The notes beneath the pieces were generated by a model, which was given only the letters and a program-made list of their open reading frames with translations, was not told the DNA's origin and did no database searches. The translations under genes and the position numbers were made by a program. Source: Pseudomonadota bacterium (GTDB lineage: Bacteria; Pseudomonadota; Alphaproteobacteria; Rhizobiales; Methylopilaceae). Taken from it: DNA of 64,000 nucleotides. The stretch is from assembly GCA_023430145.1 (NCBI GenBank), contig JAEZCD010000095.1, positions 1 to 64,000 on the forward strand, written 5' to 3'. Shown piece by piece: positions 45,094 through 52,987 of this stretch. The stretch's first letter is position 1. The number at the start of each line of letters is the position of its first letter.

Positions 45094-46292
45094 GGCGCGA
45101 GGTCCCAAAGCAGCACGCGGTTGTTGCCGGAATCGGCGATCGCGAGCCGGCGGCCACAGGTCGCGACGCCGTAGGGCCAGCAAAAACTGTCGCGCGTGGG
45201 CACGCCCCAGCGATTGTCGCCCTTGTCGGAAAAGCCAGCCTGACCGGCGAGCCGGCTCGCGGCCGCGCCGGTGGAAAGATCCTTCGCGTCCCACGCCACG
45301 ATGCGCGAATTGGCGGTGTCGGCGGCGAGGATATGGTCACCCGCGACGGCGAGGCCGTAGGGCATGTTGAGCGCCCGTGCGCTCGGGAAGTATCGGCCCT
45401 GATTGTTGTCGACCTCGTTCATCCGGCTCTGGCCGAGGACCGCATCGCACGGCGCGCCATTTGTCTGCGGGAGCCCATCCCAGCGCATGATTCGGTTGTT
45501 GCCGGCATCGGCGACGAACAGGGCGCCGCCAGCGCAGGCGATCGCATGCGGCCAGCGCATGCCGAAAGCGCTCGCGCCCCTGCCGGCATTCTCGTCGCGG
45601 CAGAAGAAATCCCGCTGGCCGAGGACCAGATCGGCCGGCTCGCCATTGCGGGTCGGGATCGCATCCCACACGAGGACGCGGCGGTTGCCGGTATCGGCGA
45701 CGAACAGGCGTCCCCCCGCGATGGCGACCCCGTAGCACCAGTTGAGCGTATCGGCGCGCGGCCGGTCACCACCGCGATTGGCGAGGCTTTCCCCGAAATC
45801 ACCCTGGCCGAGCACGACGTCGGCGGGGCGGTTGCTGCGATCCGGATAGCCGTGCCAGAGAAGCACGCGATGGTTCCAGGCGTCGGCGACGGCGAGCACG
45901 CCGTTCTCGGCGCCGACGCCGGTCGGCACATTGAGCGTCGCGGAACCGACCGGCCCCTTGGCGTTCCGTCCCTCGTGGCCGAAATCGGGCTGGCCGATCA
46001 GGAGATCGGCCGGGGTGCCGTCGGCCTGCGGGATCCCGCGCCAGACGAGCAGCCGGTGGTGGCCGGTATCGCTGACGAACAGCGGCCCATCCGGTCCGGC
46101 GAGACAGACGCCGCGCGGCCCGAACAGGGTATCGGGGGCGGGCGCGATGGGCGTCACGAGCGCATCGGCGCGGAGCCCGCCGAGGATGATTTTCGCGCCG
46201 CGCGGATCGAGCAGCGGCGCCGGTGCATCCGGCGCGATCGGCAGCGGGCCGGCGGTGGCATGCTTCGGAGCGAGCGAGACCCTGAGACTCAT
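45090..46292 (-). CDS. NHL-repeat beta-propeller protein of the hydrogenase locus
   Basis: A 400-residue protein built of about six repeats with recurring pieces such as (V/L)xGQxDF, L-N-x-P-xGV, FVADTGNxRVLVW and ADxxNHRVLLW. This predicts a six-bladed NHL propeller. There is no signal peptide, so it should be cytoplasmic. Its function is unknown; NHL proteins usually bind protein or other ligands. It is coupled to both the NifU-Rieske gene and hypF by 4-nt overlaps, which implies a direct part in hydrogenase assembly or electron transfer. Confidence 0.85.
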   Translation of the reverse strand: MSLRVSLAPKHATAGPLPIAPDAPAPLLDPRGAKIILGGLRADALVTPIAPAPDTLFGPRGVCLAGPDGPLFVSDTGHHRLLVWRGIPQADGTPADLLIGQPDFGHEGRNAKGPVGSATLNVPTGVGAENGVLAVADAWNHRVLLWHGYPDRSNRPADVVLGQGDFGESLANRGGDRPRADTLNWCYGVAIAGGRLFVADTGNRRVLVWDAIPTRNGEPADLVLGQRDFFCRDENAGRGASAFGMRWPHAIACAGGALFVADAGNNRIMRWDGLPQTNGAPCDAVLGQSRMNEVDNNQGRYFPSARALNMPYGLAVAGDHILAADTANSRIVAWDAKDLSTGAAASRLAGQAGFSDKGDNRWGVPTRDSFCWPYGVATCGRRLAIADSGNNRVLLWDLAP

Positions 46293-47161
46293 CGCGTGAG
46301 CCTCACCTCGACGCGCACGCCGGTGACCTTCACCGCGTGCGACTGCAGCTGCACCTCGGGTGCCGTCAGGCACTCGCCGCTCGAAAGATCGTACTGGAAG
46401 CCGTGACGCGGGCAGGTGATGATGCCGTCGGCAATCTCGCCCGAGCCGAGCTCGAGGCCGAGATGGGCGCAGGCATCCTCGAAGCAGGTGACGACGGCGC
46501 CGCGGCGGAACAGGATCACGCGCCCACCGGCAATCTCGGTGCGGCGGATCGCGCCGTCGGGGATGTCGGTGAGGCGGCAGACGTCGTGCCAGTCGCCGAA
46601 CGTGCCGAGCGCGAACGGGCTGACGAAGCGCCCCTGATCGGCCGTCGCGCCGCCGGACCGGCCCTTCACCTGCAGGATCTCGGTAATCTCCGGACAGGCG
46701 TCCTCGATCGCCTTCTTCACTCCGGCATGGAAGGTGAGCGAGGAGGCCGGGCAGCCGTCGCAGGCGCCAGTGAAGCGCACCTCGATCGCCGGCGGCTCGA
46801 TGCCGACGAGCTCGACGCTGCCGCCATGCGAGGCGAGCATGGGCCGGACGCTGTCGAGCGCCGCTTCGACGCGCTCGCCGAGGCTGGGCCTCAGGATGCC
46901 GAAGTGCCGCAGCACCGCGTAGACGATCTCGTCGGCCGCGGCTTCCTTCAAGGCCGCCATCGCCGCCGGATCGCGCTTCAGCGAACGGACCATGCGCCGC
47001 AGGGCCTCGCCGTGCAGCGCCTCGAGGGCGCCGCGATAGGCGATCGCCGCATTGCGCGGCGTCTCGTCGAAGCCGTCGAGCACCGCCTCGAGCCGCGCGA
47101 TATCCCCGGTCAGGACAGCGAGGCTGTCCTCGTTCGGGGGTGCGGGGCCGAGCGCGTTCAT
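46289..47161 (-). CDS. NifU C-domain / Rieske ferredoxin fusion protein
   Basis: A 290-residue protein. Residues about 1-95 are helical without known motif; about 100-160 form a NifU C-terminal domain with the CDGCPAS Cys pair that can hold a [4Fe-4S] cluster; about 185-285 form a Rieske domain with CAHLGLEL and CPRHGFQYD, the full Cys-His/Cys-His set for a [2Fe-2S] centre. It lacks a signal peptide. It may be an electron partner or cluster donor for the hydrogenase. The combination is a hallmark of group 1h-type loci as I know them. Confidence 0.88.
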   Translation of the reverse strand: MNALGPAPPNEDSLAVLTGDIARLEAVLDGFDETPRNAAIAYRGALEALHGEALRRMVRSLKRDPAAMAALKEAAADEIVYAVLRHFGILRPSLGERVEAALDSVRPMLASHGGSVELVGIEPPAIEVRFTGACDGCPASSLTFHAGVKKAIEDACPEITEILQVKGRSGGATADQGRFVSPFALGTFGDWHDVCRLTDIPDGAIRRTEIAGGRVILFRRGAVVTCFEDACAHLGLELGSGEIADGIITCPRHGFQYDLSSGECLTAPEVQLQSHAVKVTGVRVEVRLTR

Positions 47162-47163
47162 GG

Positions 47164-47388
47164 CTAGCGGTAGCGCAGGTTCTTGAACAGGACGGGCTGC
47201 AGCGCGCCGCCGCCGGCGCCCGCGACGAGGCCCGCGACCCAGAGCGGCAGCCCGGCGAAAGCCAGCGCGAGAAACAGCACGAAGGCGACGCCGATGCCGA
47301 TACAGAGCTGCATCAGGGCGCGCGGGGTATCGGCGAACAGCCTGCCCTGGAAGAACAGGCCTGCGGAGCTCTTGACCATATCCAGCAT
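47164..47388 (-). CDS. small membrane protein of the hydrogenase locus (74 residues)
   Basis: I do not recognise this protein. It has a polar N-terminus (about 1-25) and two hydrophobic segments (about 28-48 and 49-62) with a Gly-rich end, so it probably makes a helical hairpin in the inner membrane. It lies 2 nt from the NifU-Rieske gene and is followed upstream by another tiny membrane protein. It could help anchor the soluble hydrogenase or its redox partner to the quinone pool; this is inference. Confidence 0.7.
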   Translation of the reverse strand: MLDMVKSSAGLFFQGRLFADTPRALMQLCIGIGVAFVLFLALAFAGLPLWVAGLVAGAGGGALQPVLFKNLRYR

Positions 47389-47401
47389 GCGGTCGGCTCC
47401 C

Positions 47402-47608
47402 TCAGGCGATCAGCGCCAGGATGACGAGGCCGGCGGCGACGCCGGTGAAGCCGGCGAGCGGCCCGTAGAAGGCGCCCATGAAGGCGGCGAGCTGGTTGCC
47501 GAGCGCCTTGCCGCCGGTGGCGATGCCGCCGAGGGCGCCGCCGATCAGCGCCCCGACGCCGCCGCAGACGAGGGACAGCCCGGCGTCGAGTAATGTCGGT
47601 ACGGTCAT
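47402..47608 (-). CDS. small membrane protein of the hydrogenase locus (68 residues)
   Basis: An unrecognised 68-residue protein rich in Gly and Ala, with two predicted membrane helices (about 8-30 and 48-67) connected by a short polar loop. GGALGG and GALIGG repeats suggest close helix packing. The ATG at 47608 is used; the longer frame to 47950 overlaps the TPR gene and is not credible. It lies 13 nt upstream of the 74-residue membrane protein. Confidence 0.65.
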   Translation of the reverse strand: MTVPTLLDAGLSLVCGGVGALIGGALGGIATGGKALGNQLAAFMGAFYGPLAGFTGVAAGLVILALIA

Positions 47609-47645
47609 GCCTGTCTCGCGTCCCCTCTGGACCGGCCGGCGCCGG

Positions 47646-48656
47646 TCAGTTGACATGCTCGAAGCGCGCATCGCCGTTGCCGCGCGCGGCGGCCAGCAGC
47701 TCCCGCTCGAGCTGCACGAAGGCCTCGCCGACGATGCGCGCCTTGTCCGTCTCGCCGTGCGCCGAGAAGATCTCGCGCGCCTCGCCATAGAGATCGCGCG
47801 CGGCGCGCAGATTCTTCCGATTACCAAGCTCCGGATTCTCCGGATCGTCCGGCAGGTTCCACAGGCAATTGGCACGGTTGGCGATGGTGTTGGCGTATTC
47901 GACGGGCGCGGCCTCGCGGGTCCGCACCTTGAGCGCCTGGTCATAGGCATCCAGGGCGCGCAGATTGTTCTCGACCGTGTGGCTCGAGGAGACGTATTGC
48001 AGCGCGTTGCCGAGATTGTTCTGCAGCATCGCGTATTCCGACGGGTGGTCGATGAGGTTGACCACCTTCAGGCCCTCCTCGAAGGCCTGGACGGCCAGCG
48101 CCTCGCGCATCTTGGCGCGCTCGTCGCTCAGCGGGATCGACAGGAACGCGGTGGCGATGTTGTTCTGCAGGATCGCATATTCCTTCGGAAAGCGTCCGCG
48201 ATCGAAGGTCCTGAGCGCCCGCTGGTAGGCGGCGATGGCGTCGGTGATGCGCGCCCGGCCGCTGCCGGCGAGGCCTTGCAGGACGACGCCGAGATTCATG
48301 TCCGCCTCGGCGATCTCCTCCGGCTCGCCCGCCCGGCGCAGGGTGGGCAGCGCGGCTTCCAGTGCTTCGTGCGCGGCCTCGAGATGATCGGTCCCGGCGT
48401 CCGGCAGGGCCTGCAGCGCCGTCGCCTTGCGCGCGCCGATGCGCGCCGCCAGCAGCGCGTCTTCGGGAGGGCAGACGAGCAGCGCACGGTCGTAGAGGGT
48501 CACCGCGGCCTCGAGCTGCTCGCGGCTCTTGGGGCGGACCTGCAGGCCGATGGCGATCTCCATCAGCATCTCGGCCCGCTCGGTCGGGGGAGTCGCCGGA
48601 TCCTCGGCCGTCTCCAGCGCGACGCGCAGCTGATCGAGGTAGCGCTCGGCGGGCAC
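47646..48656 (-). CDS. TPR-repeat protein of the hydrogenase locus
   Basis: A 336-residue helical protein with about six to seven degenerate tetratricopeptide repeats; pairs of similar blocks include EYAILQNNIATAFL and EYAMLQNNLGNALQ. No signal peptide. It starts at GTG 48656, 9 nt after a GGGGAGGA ribosome site. A TPR scaffold is expected to hold protein partners together. An AT-rich, palindrome-bearing gap upstream suggests it begins a second transcription unit covering the hyp genes. Confidence 0.85.
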   Translation of the reverse strand: MPAERYLDQLRVALETAEDPATPPTERAEMLMEIAIGLQVRPKSREQLEAAVTLYDRALLVCPPEDALLAARIGARKATALQALPDAGTDHLEAAHEALEAALPTLRRAGEPEEIAEADMNLGVVLQGLAGSGRARITDAIAAYQRALRTFDRGRFPKEYAILQNNIATAFLSIPLSDERAKMREALAVQAFEEGLKVVNLIDHPSEYAMLQNNLGNALQYVSSSHTVENNLRALDAYDQALKVRTREAAPVEYANTIANRANCLWNLPDDPENPELGNRKNLRAARDLYGEAREIFSAHGETDKARIVGEAFVQLERELLAAARGNGDARFEHVN

Positions 48657-48684
48657 AGCCCATCCTCCCCAGTGCGCTTATCTT

Positions 48685-48721
48685 GTTGTCATTATGATAA
48701 CGAGATACGCGATCCTGGCAA
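48685..48721 (-). promoter_or_regulatory. possible internal promoter of the TPR-hyp unit
   Basis: On the minus strand TTGCCA (48716-48721) and CATAAT (48691-48696) are 19 bp apart. A near-perfect palindrome, GTTGTCAT-T-ATGATAAC (48685-48701), covers the -10. The 92-nt gap is clearly AT-richer than its surroundings. It would allow the accessory and hyp genes to be expressed apart from the structural genes. Confidence 0.45.
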
Positions 48722-48748
48722 CATGATTGTCGAGGCGGGCAGAAAATC

Positions 48749-49060
48749 TCAGTCGAACGCGGAGGCGGCCCGCAGGGCGGCGTGCTGCTCATCCCAGCGC
48801 GCCGAAAGCTCGCGCGCTTCCTCGTCGGCAATGCCGTTGGCGCGGAAGAAGTCCGCCGCGGCGACGACGCGGTCGCCGGCGCTGTTTCGCAGCTTCAGCA
48901 CGTATCCGCCGGCCGCGGCATGGCGGACGGGCAGCACCAGCAGGTCCGGTCCGTCGCGCAAGAGGACGACCGCCTGCAATCCGTCGAAGTGGCGCGCGTA
49001 AGCGGCCCGGCCGAGATGCAGGCTGCCGCGCCGGATCGCCATGCGGACCGGCTCGTTCAC
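48749..49060 (-). CDS. unrecognised hydrogenase-locus protein (103 residues)
   Basis: A small soluble protein I do not recognise. It starts at GTG 49060, overlapping the protease stop as GTGA. The N-terminal 70 residues look like a mixed beta barrel or sheet (RRGSLHLGRAAYARHFDGLQAVVLLRD in part), followed by a helix with ADFFRANGI and a C-terminal helix. No Cys and no membrane segment. Tight coupling to the maturation protease suggests a role in large-subunit maturation. Confidence 0.7.
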   Translation of the reverse strand: MNEPVRMAIRRGSLHLGRAAYARHFDGLQAVVLLRDGPDLLVLPVRHAAAGGYVLKLRNSAGDRVVAAADFFRANGIADEEARELSARWDEQHAALRAASAFD

Positions 49061-49536
49061 GGCTGCGCCGCTTCGGTGCACAGGCCGCGAAGGCGGCCGG
49101 CGATGCGCTCGGCGACGAGGGTAGCGGCACGCTCGACGGCCGGCGTGAGCGCGAGGCCGAGCTCGAGAGTCCCGGCCTCGATCAGGTAGACGGCGACCTC
49201 CTTCGGGAATTCCTCGCGATAGATCTGCCGCCCGGCGTGGAGCGCATGGTTCCAGCGGAAATCGTGCAGGTTCAGCGACGGCTCGTACGAGCGCTCCAGC
49301 TCCTCGCCCGGGACTTCGTAGACCGCGCCTGGCTCGCCGAGCGGCCGGCAGGCGTCGACGAGGATCAGCGCATCGCAGCCACGGGCCGCGAACATCACGG
49401 CGATGCCGTCGGTTCCGGCATCGAGCAGCCGCACCGCATCCGGCAGGCCTTCCCGCGCTCGGAGCGCGCGGATCACGAAGGGGCCCGCCCCGTCGTCGGA
49501 GCGATTGGTGTTGCCGCAGCCGATGACCGCGATCAT
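49057..49536 (-). CDS. hydrogenase large-subunit maturation endopeptidase
   Basis: A 159-residue HyaD/HoxM-type protease that trims the C-terminus of the large subunit after nickel insertion. GCGNTNRSDDGAGP (residues 6-19) carries the Asp residue near the nickel-sensing site, DAGTDG follows at about 40, and LVDACRP and a mid-protein His complete the pattern. The usual first Glu of GxGNxLxxDEG is replaced by Asp (RSDDG). Its target, the large subunit at 50275, has a 16-residue C-terminal tail. Confidence 0.9.
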   Translation of the reverse strand: MIAVIGCGNTNRSDDGAGPFVIRALRAREGLPDAVRLLDAGTDGIAVMFAARGCDALILVDACRPLGEPGAVYEVPGEELERSYEPSLNLHDFRWNHALHAGRQIYREEFPKEVAVYLIEAGTLELGLALTPAVERAATLVAERIAGRLRGLCTEAAQP

Positions 49537-49545
49537 GACCCGCCC

Positions 49546-49884
49546 TCAGATGCGCCAGAGGCGGCAGGACCATTCCGGCTCGACCGGCACGTCGAGCTCC
49601 GGCAGCTCGCAGAAGCGGCGGTGGACGAGGTAGTACATGCAGGTCTCGCAGGCCTGCGCGATGCCGCCGTGCTCGACCGGGGTCAGGGTGAAGCCGGCGA
49701 TGGCGAGCTTCTGCTCGAGGCTGCTCGCGGCCTGCAGAAGCGCCGTGATGGCCAGAACCTCCTCGTGCGTGTCGGCGCGCGGAAAGGCTTCCACGACGAG
49801 CCCGCCGGCGAGAAGCACTTGGATCTGCCCCCGCAGCGCCTCGTCGCCGGCCGCGGCGCCGGAAACCTCGCTCAGATCCGCCAT
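49546..49884 (-). CDS. Cys-rich hydrogenase-locus protein, paralogue 2 (112 residues)
   Basis: An unrecognised 112-residue protein whose last 45 residues are nearly the same as those of its upstream neighbour: CxxCMYYLVHRR(F/W)C, then LPEL, VPVEP and CRLWRI at the C-terminus. Four Cys and one His could bind a metal or Fe-S cluster. The N-terminal half is helical and divergent. The ATG at 49884 overlaps the neighbour's 3' end by 13 nt. It arose by tandem duplication and is presumably a specific partner of this hydrogenase type. Confidence 0.8.
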   Translation of the reverse strand: MADLSEVSGAAAGDEALRGQIQVLLAGGLVVEAFPRADTHEEVLAITALLQAASSLEQKLAIAGFTLTPVEHGGIAQACETCMYYLVHRRFCELPELDVPVEPEWSCRLWRI

Positions 49885-50186
49885 AGCCTGCACCACCAGT
49901 CCGGCTCTACGGGAACGGACAGCTCCGGCAGGTCGCACCAGCGGCGATGCACGAGGTAGTACATGCATTCCAGGCAGCGCTGCCGGTCCGGGCCGTAGGG
50001 GTGATCGACGAAGCCGCTGATCACCAGCTTCTGCTCGAGGTCCTGCGCATTCAGCTGGCGCAGCTCGACGAGGATGGCGGCAAACTCCTTTTCGGTCTCG
50101 GGGAACGGCTCGGTCTGGGTGACGAGGCCGTCCGCGAGCATCTCGCCGATCCGCTTGAGTACATCCTCCTCTTTGTTCCCGGTCAT
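49872..50186 (-). CDS. Cys-rich hydrogenase-locus protein, paralogue 1 (104 residues)
   Basis: An unrecognised 104-residue protein. The ATG at 50186 precedes a helical N-terminal half (LKRIGEMLADGLV, EKEFAAILVELRQL), then a C-terminal block with CLECMYYLVHRRWC and PDWWCRLWRI shared with the gene at 49546. The CxxC, third Cys and fourth Cys with His may form a metal site. Longer frame upstream is within the gap after the large subunit and is not used. Confidence 0.8.
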   Translation of the reverse strand: MTGNKEEDVLKRIGEMLADGLVTQTEPFPETEKEFAAILVELRQLNAQDLEQKLVISGFVDHPYGPDRQRCLECMYYLVHRRWCDLPELSVPVEPDWWCRLWRI

Positions 50187-50274
50187 GGCGCTCTTGGCAC
50201 AGCTCGATCCTGTCCCGCGCGCCGGCCCGACCGGGCGGGAGTCCGTCACAGCCTGTGAAACGTCTGGCGATGAT

Positions 50275-51876
50275 TCAGGCTGTTCTGAACCGTGCCAGTT
50301 CCTCGCCGCTTGTCGCATCGTGGGCATGCACCGTGCAGACCAGACAGGAATCGTAGGATCGGCACACGTGTCCAACTTCCACCGGATCGTGCGGGTCGGC
50401 AATCGGCGTTCCGATCAACGCCTCCTCCATGGGCCCGCGCGCATCGCTGCCCGAGCGGGGGCCGACGTTCCAGGTCGTGGGCGCGATGATCTGGTAGTTC
50501 TTGATCTTGCCGCCGCGGACCTCGATCCAGTGGCAGAGCGCGCCGCGAATGGCCTCGGTGGCCCCCCAGCCGCGGCCGTCCCTCTCGGTCGGCTTGATGT
50601 ACCAGGGATCGTTCAGCCTGAGCTCGCGCAGGTTGCGCTCGATCTCGCGATAGATCTTCGCGCATTCGTGCATGCGGGCGAAGTGGCGCAGCAGCACGCT
50701 GGCGCCGCCCATCTTGCGATACATGTCGAGGACGAGCGGATCGTAATGCTGCCAAGCCTCGCCATGCGTGCCGCCGGCGATGATCTGGCGCGCCAGCGGC
50801 CCGGCCTCGAGGCGACCGTTCTGGTCGTGCCGCACGGCGGTCGACCAGGAATACTTGCCGCCTATGTCGACGCTGTTGTTCAGCGTCGGATTCGTGGTGC
50901 GGTCGAAGGGATGCAGGCCGCCCGGCTCGTCGTACCAGGCATGCAATGTATCCTCGCGCGTATAGGCTTGGTCCATCGGCTTGAAGGTGCCGGTGGCGCC
51001 GTCGTAGACGCCGCTCTTCATGATCAGGGCGGCGTTGCGCCCTTCGATCGTCGGCTTGTTGTACTTGTCCTCGTGCGGCAGGTAGCCCCAGCTGACGAAG
51101 CTGCCGAGGCCGCGGCCATACTTGTCGAGGCCGATGTCCTTGCCCATCCGCCAGTACAGGCCGAGGTCGGAATTGGCGTGCTCGGGCTTCTCGTCGAGCC
51201 AGGCGAGGAAGTCGTCGTAGGACTTGATCTCCTCGTAGCGCTCCATCGTGCAGCCGAGCCAGATCGGCTCGATCCAGTTGCGCCGGAAGTGCTCGAGGAT
51301 CGACCAGGCGCGGGTGACGTCGGTGAGCGTCGGGGCGCACATCACCCCGCCCGGCACCATGTAGCTCGAATGCGGCCACTGGCCGCCGAGCAGGGCGTAG
51401 ATCTCGACCGGGCGGCCGGAAATGGTGACACCGATCTCGTAATTGGTGCCGGTGAACGGCGCCCAGCGGCGCACCGCCTCGGCGTAGTAGGGCGACTTCG
51501 CATAGTTCTTGTTGGTGAAGTCGATCATGAAGAGGCCGTAGTGGTGCCGCGGCAGGCTCTGCAGGCTTTCCACGAGCTGTCCGAGATTGCGCGCGAGGAT
51601 GGCGTTGCGCGGCACGGTGGTCGCCCAGGCGGTGTCGAGCGCCCAGGCGGCGCAGGTCAGGTGCGAGGCGCCGCAGATGCCGCAGGCGCGCGGCGTGACG
51701 ACGAGGCCGGCCTGCGGATCCTTGTCGCGCAGGATGACCTCGAAGCCGCGGAACAGCTCGGCCTGGGTCCAGGAATTGACGATCACCCCGTCCTGGATAT
51801 CGACCCGGACATCGAGATCGCCCTCGACGCGTCCGACCGGCGAGATGTCGAGCGTTTGAACGGCAGCAGCACTCAT
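50275..51876 (-). CDS. hhyL: [NiFe]-hydrogenase large subunit, group 1h-like
   Basis: The catalytic subunit that splits H2 at the Ni-Fe centre. The 533-residue protein has RVEGD near residue 16-20, the L1 motif RACGICGASH (C65, C68, H72) and the L2 motif DSCLVCTVH (C511, C514, H517) followed by a 16-residue tail that the protease at 49057 should remove. The Pro of the common DPCxxC is Ser here. The 35-nt gap to the small subunit indicates co-transcription. Group 1h membership is judged from motif style and the accessory genes. Confidence 0.93.
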   Translation of the reverse strand: MSAAAVQTLDISPVGRVEGDLDVRVDIQDGVIVNSWTQAELFRGFEVILRDKDPQAGLVVTPRACGICGASHLTCAAWALDTAWATTVPRNAILARNLGQLVESLQSLPRHHYGLFMIDFTNKNYAKSPYYAEAVRRWAPFTGTNYEIGVTISGRPVEIYALLGGQWPHSSYMVPGGVMCAPTLTDVTRAWSILEHFRRNWIEPIWLGCTMERYEEIKSYDDFLAWLDEKPEHANSDLGLYWRMGKDIGLDKYGRGLGSFVSWGYLPHEDKYNKPTIEGRNAALIMKSGVYDGATGTFKPMDQAYTREDTLHAWYDEPGGLHPFDRTTNPTLNNSVDIGGKYSWSTAVRHDQNGRLEAGPLARQIIAGGTHGEAWQHYDPLVLDMYRKMGGASVLLRHFARMHECAKIYREIERNLRELRLNDPWYIKPTERDGRGWGATEAIRGALCHWIEVRGGKIKNYQIIAPTTWNVGPRSGSDARGPMEEALIGTPIADPHDPVEVGHVCRSYDSCLVCTVHAHDATSGEELARFRTA

Positions 51877-51911
51877 GGCGGCAGCACTCCGAAGCGGAAA
51901 TGAAAGACGGG

Positions 51912-52874
51912 TCAGACGACGAAGATGTCTTCTTCGGCCCAGCGCGGCGCGGCGGCCTTGGCGGCGGCGGTGAGCTTGATGTAGCCGGTCTTGTCGACGC
52001 CGCTCGGCATGTCTTTGGGCACGCCCATCACCGTCTGCGTCTTGAAGACGGTGCCGGGCGCGAGATCGAAGAACGGGAACTCCGGCTCGGTGCAGCCGAG
52101 GCACGGCATGCCGGCGCGCGTCTTGGAGGACTGGCGGTTCCACAGGATCCGGTTGCACGGGCTGTGGGTCATCGGCCCGCGGCAGCCGAGGTCGTAGAAC
52201 AGGCAGCCCTTGCGCTGGCCGAACTCGGTCGCCGAGACCTTGTAGGCGAAGTGCATGTTGCGGGTGCAGCCGGTCTGCGTGAAGCTCGTGAAGAAGGTTT
52301 TCGGGCGCTGGAAGTCGTCGAGGGCGAGATCGCCGCCGCGGCCGGTGGCGACCGCGACGACGATCTGCGTGATCCAGTCCGGATGCGCCGGGCAGCCGGG
52401 GACATTGATGACCGGCAGGCCGGCCTTCGACTTGAAGGCCTTGCCGAGAAAGCCGCCATGGTCGCGCTTGAGGAACTGCAGGCCCTGGCTCTCGGACGGG
52501 TTCGGCGCCGTCGCCGGGATGCCGCCCCAGGTCGCGCAGTCGCCGATCGCCACCACATAGCCGGCGATATTGGAGAGATCGCGCACCCAATCCTTCATCG
52601 GGCGGCCGGCGAAGCGGTTCCACTGCCCGGTGCCGTTCGGCGCGTTCACGACCGTGCCCTCGAAGACGAAGATGTCGAGCGGCATCTCGCCGGAGACCAG
52701 CGCCCGCAGCATCGCTTGGAGATTGTCGCCGAGCTCCATGCCGAGCGAGGGATGCCACAGCACGTTGATGCCGAAATCGGTGACGAGATCGCAGGCGCTC
52801 GGCTCCTCGGCATTGAGGAACGACATCGTGTTGCCGGAACAGGCGCCGCCTTGCAGCCACAGAAGATTGGCCAT
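51912..52874 (-). CDS. hhyS: [NiFe]-hydrogenase small subunit, group 1h-like, without Tat signal
   Basis: The electron-transfer subunit with three Fe-S clusters. From ATG 52874 (GGGAGAG ahead) it has 320 residues and begins MANLLWLQGGACSGN, with no Tat leader and no C-terminal anchor, so the enzyme is cytoplasmic. Cluster motifs are GDCATWGG, PGCPAHP, GCTRNMHF, KGCLFYDLGCRGP, PCNRILWN and PCLGC. Two usual ligands differ: the second Cys of the proximal CxxC is Asn15, and the distal-cluster His (HxxC) is Gln (QTGC). Confidence 0.93.
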   Translation of the reverse strand: MANLLWLQGGACSGNTMSFLNAEEPSACDLVTDFGINVLWHPSLGMELGDNLQAMLRALVSGEMPLDIFVFEGTVVNAPNGTGQWNRFAGRPMKDWVRDLSNIAGYVVAIGDCATWGGIPATAPNPSESQGLQFLKRDHGGFLGKAFKSKAGLPVINVPGCPAHPDWITQIVVAVATGRGGDLALDDFQRPKTFFTSFTQTGCTRNMHFAYKVSATEFGQRKGCLFYDLGCRGPMTHSPCNRILWNRQSSKTRAGMPCLGCTEPEFPFFDLAPGTVFKTQTVMGVPKDMPSGVDKTGYIKLTAAAKAAAPRWAEEDIFVV

Positions 52875-52952
52875 GGAGTCTCTCCCTCGCTGTGCCCGTG
52901 CCGGACTGCGCCTGCGCTTCGGCGACCGGCGATCCCTCTTTGGCAAAGCGGG

Positions 52953-52968
52953 AGCAATCTCCGCGCCA
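52953..52968 (-). promoter_or_regulatory. sigma-54 promoter of the hydrogenase operon
   Basis: On the minus strand the sequence TGGCGCGGAGATTGCT matches the -24/-12 consensus TGGCACGN4TTGCW with one mismatch (A to G in the -24 box). It lies 79 nt before the small-subunit start codon. A sigma-54 activator gene is immediately upstream, which makes this a confident assignment. Confidence 0.8.
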
Positions 52969-52987
52969 AGTTTGATTTATTATAAGT

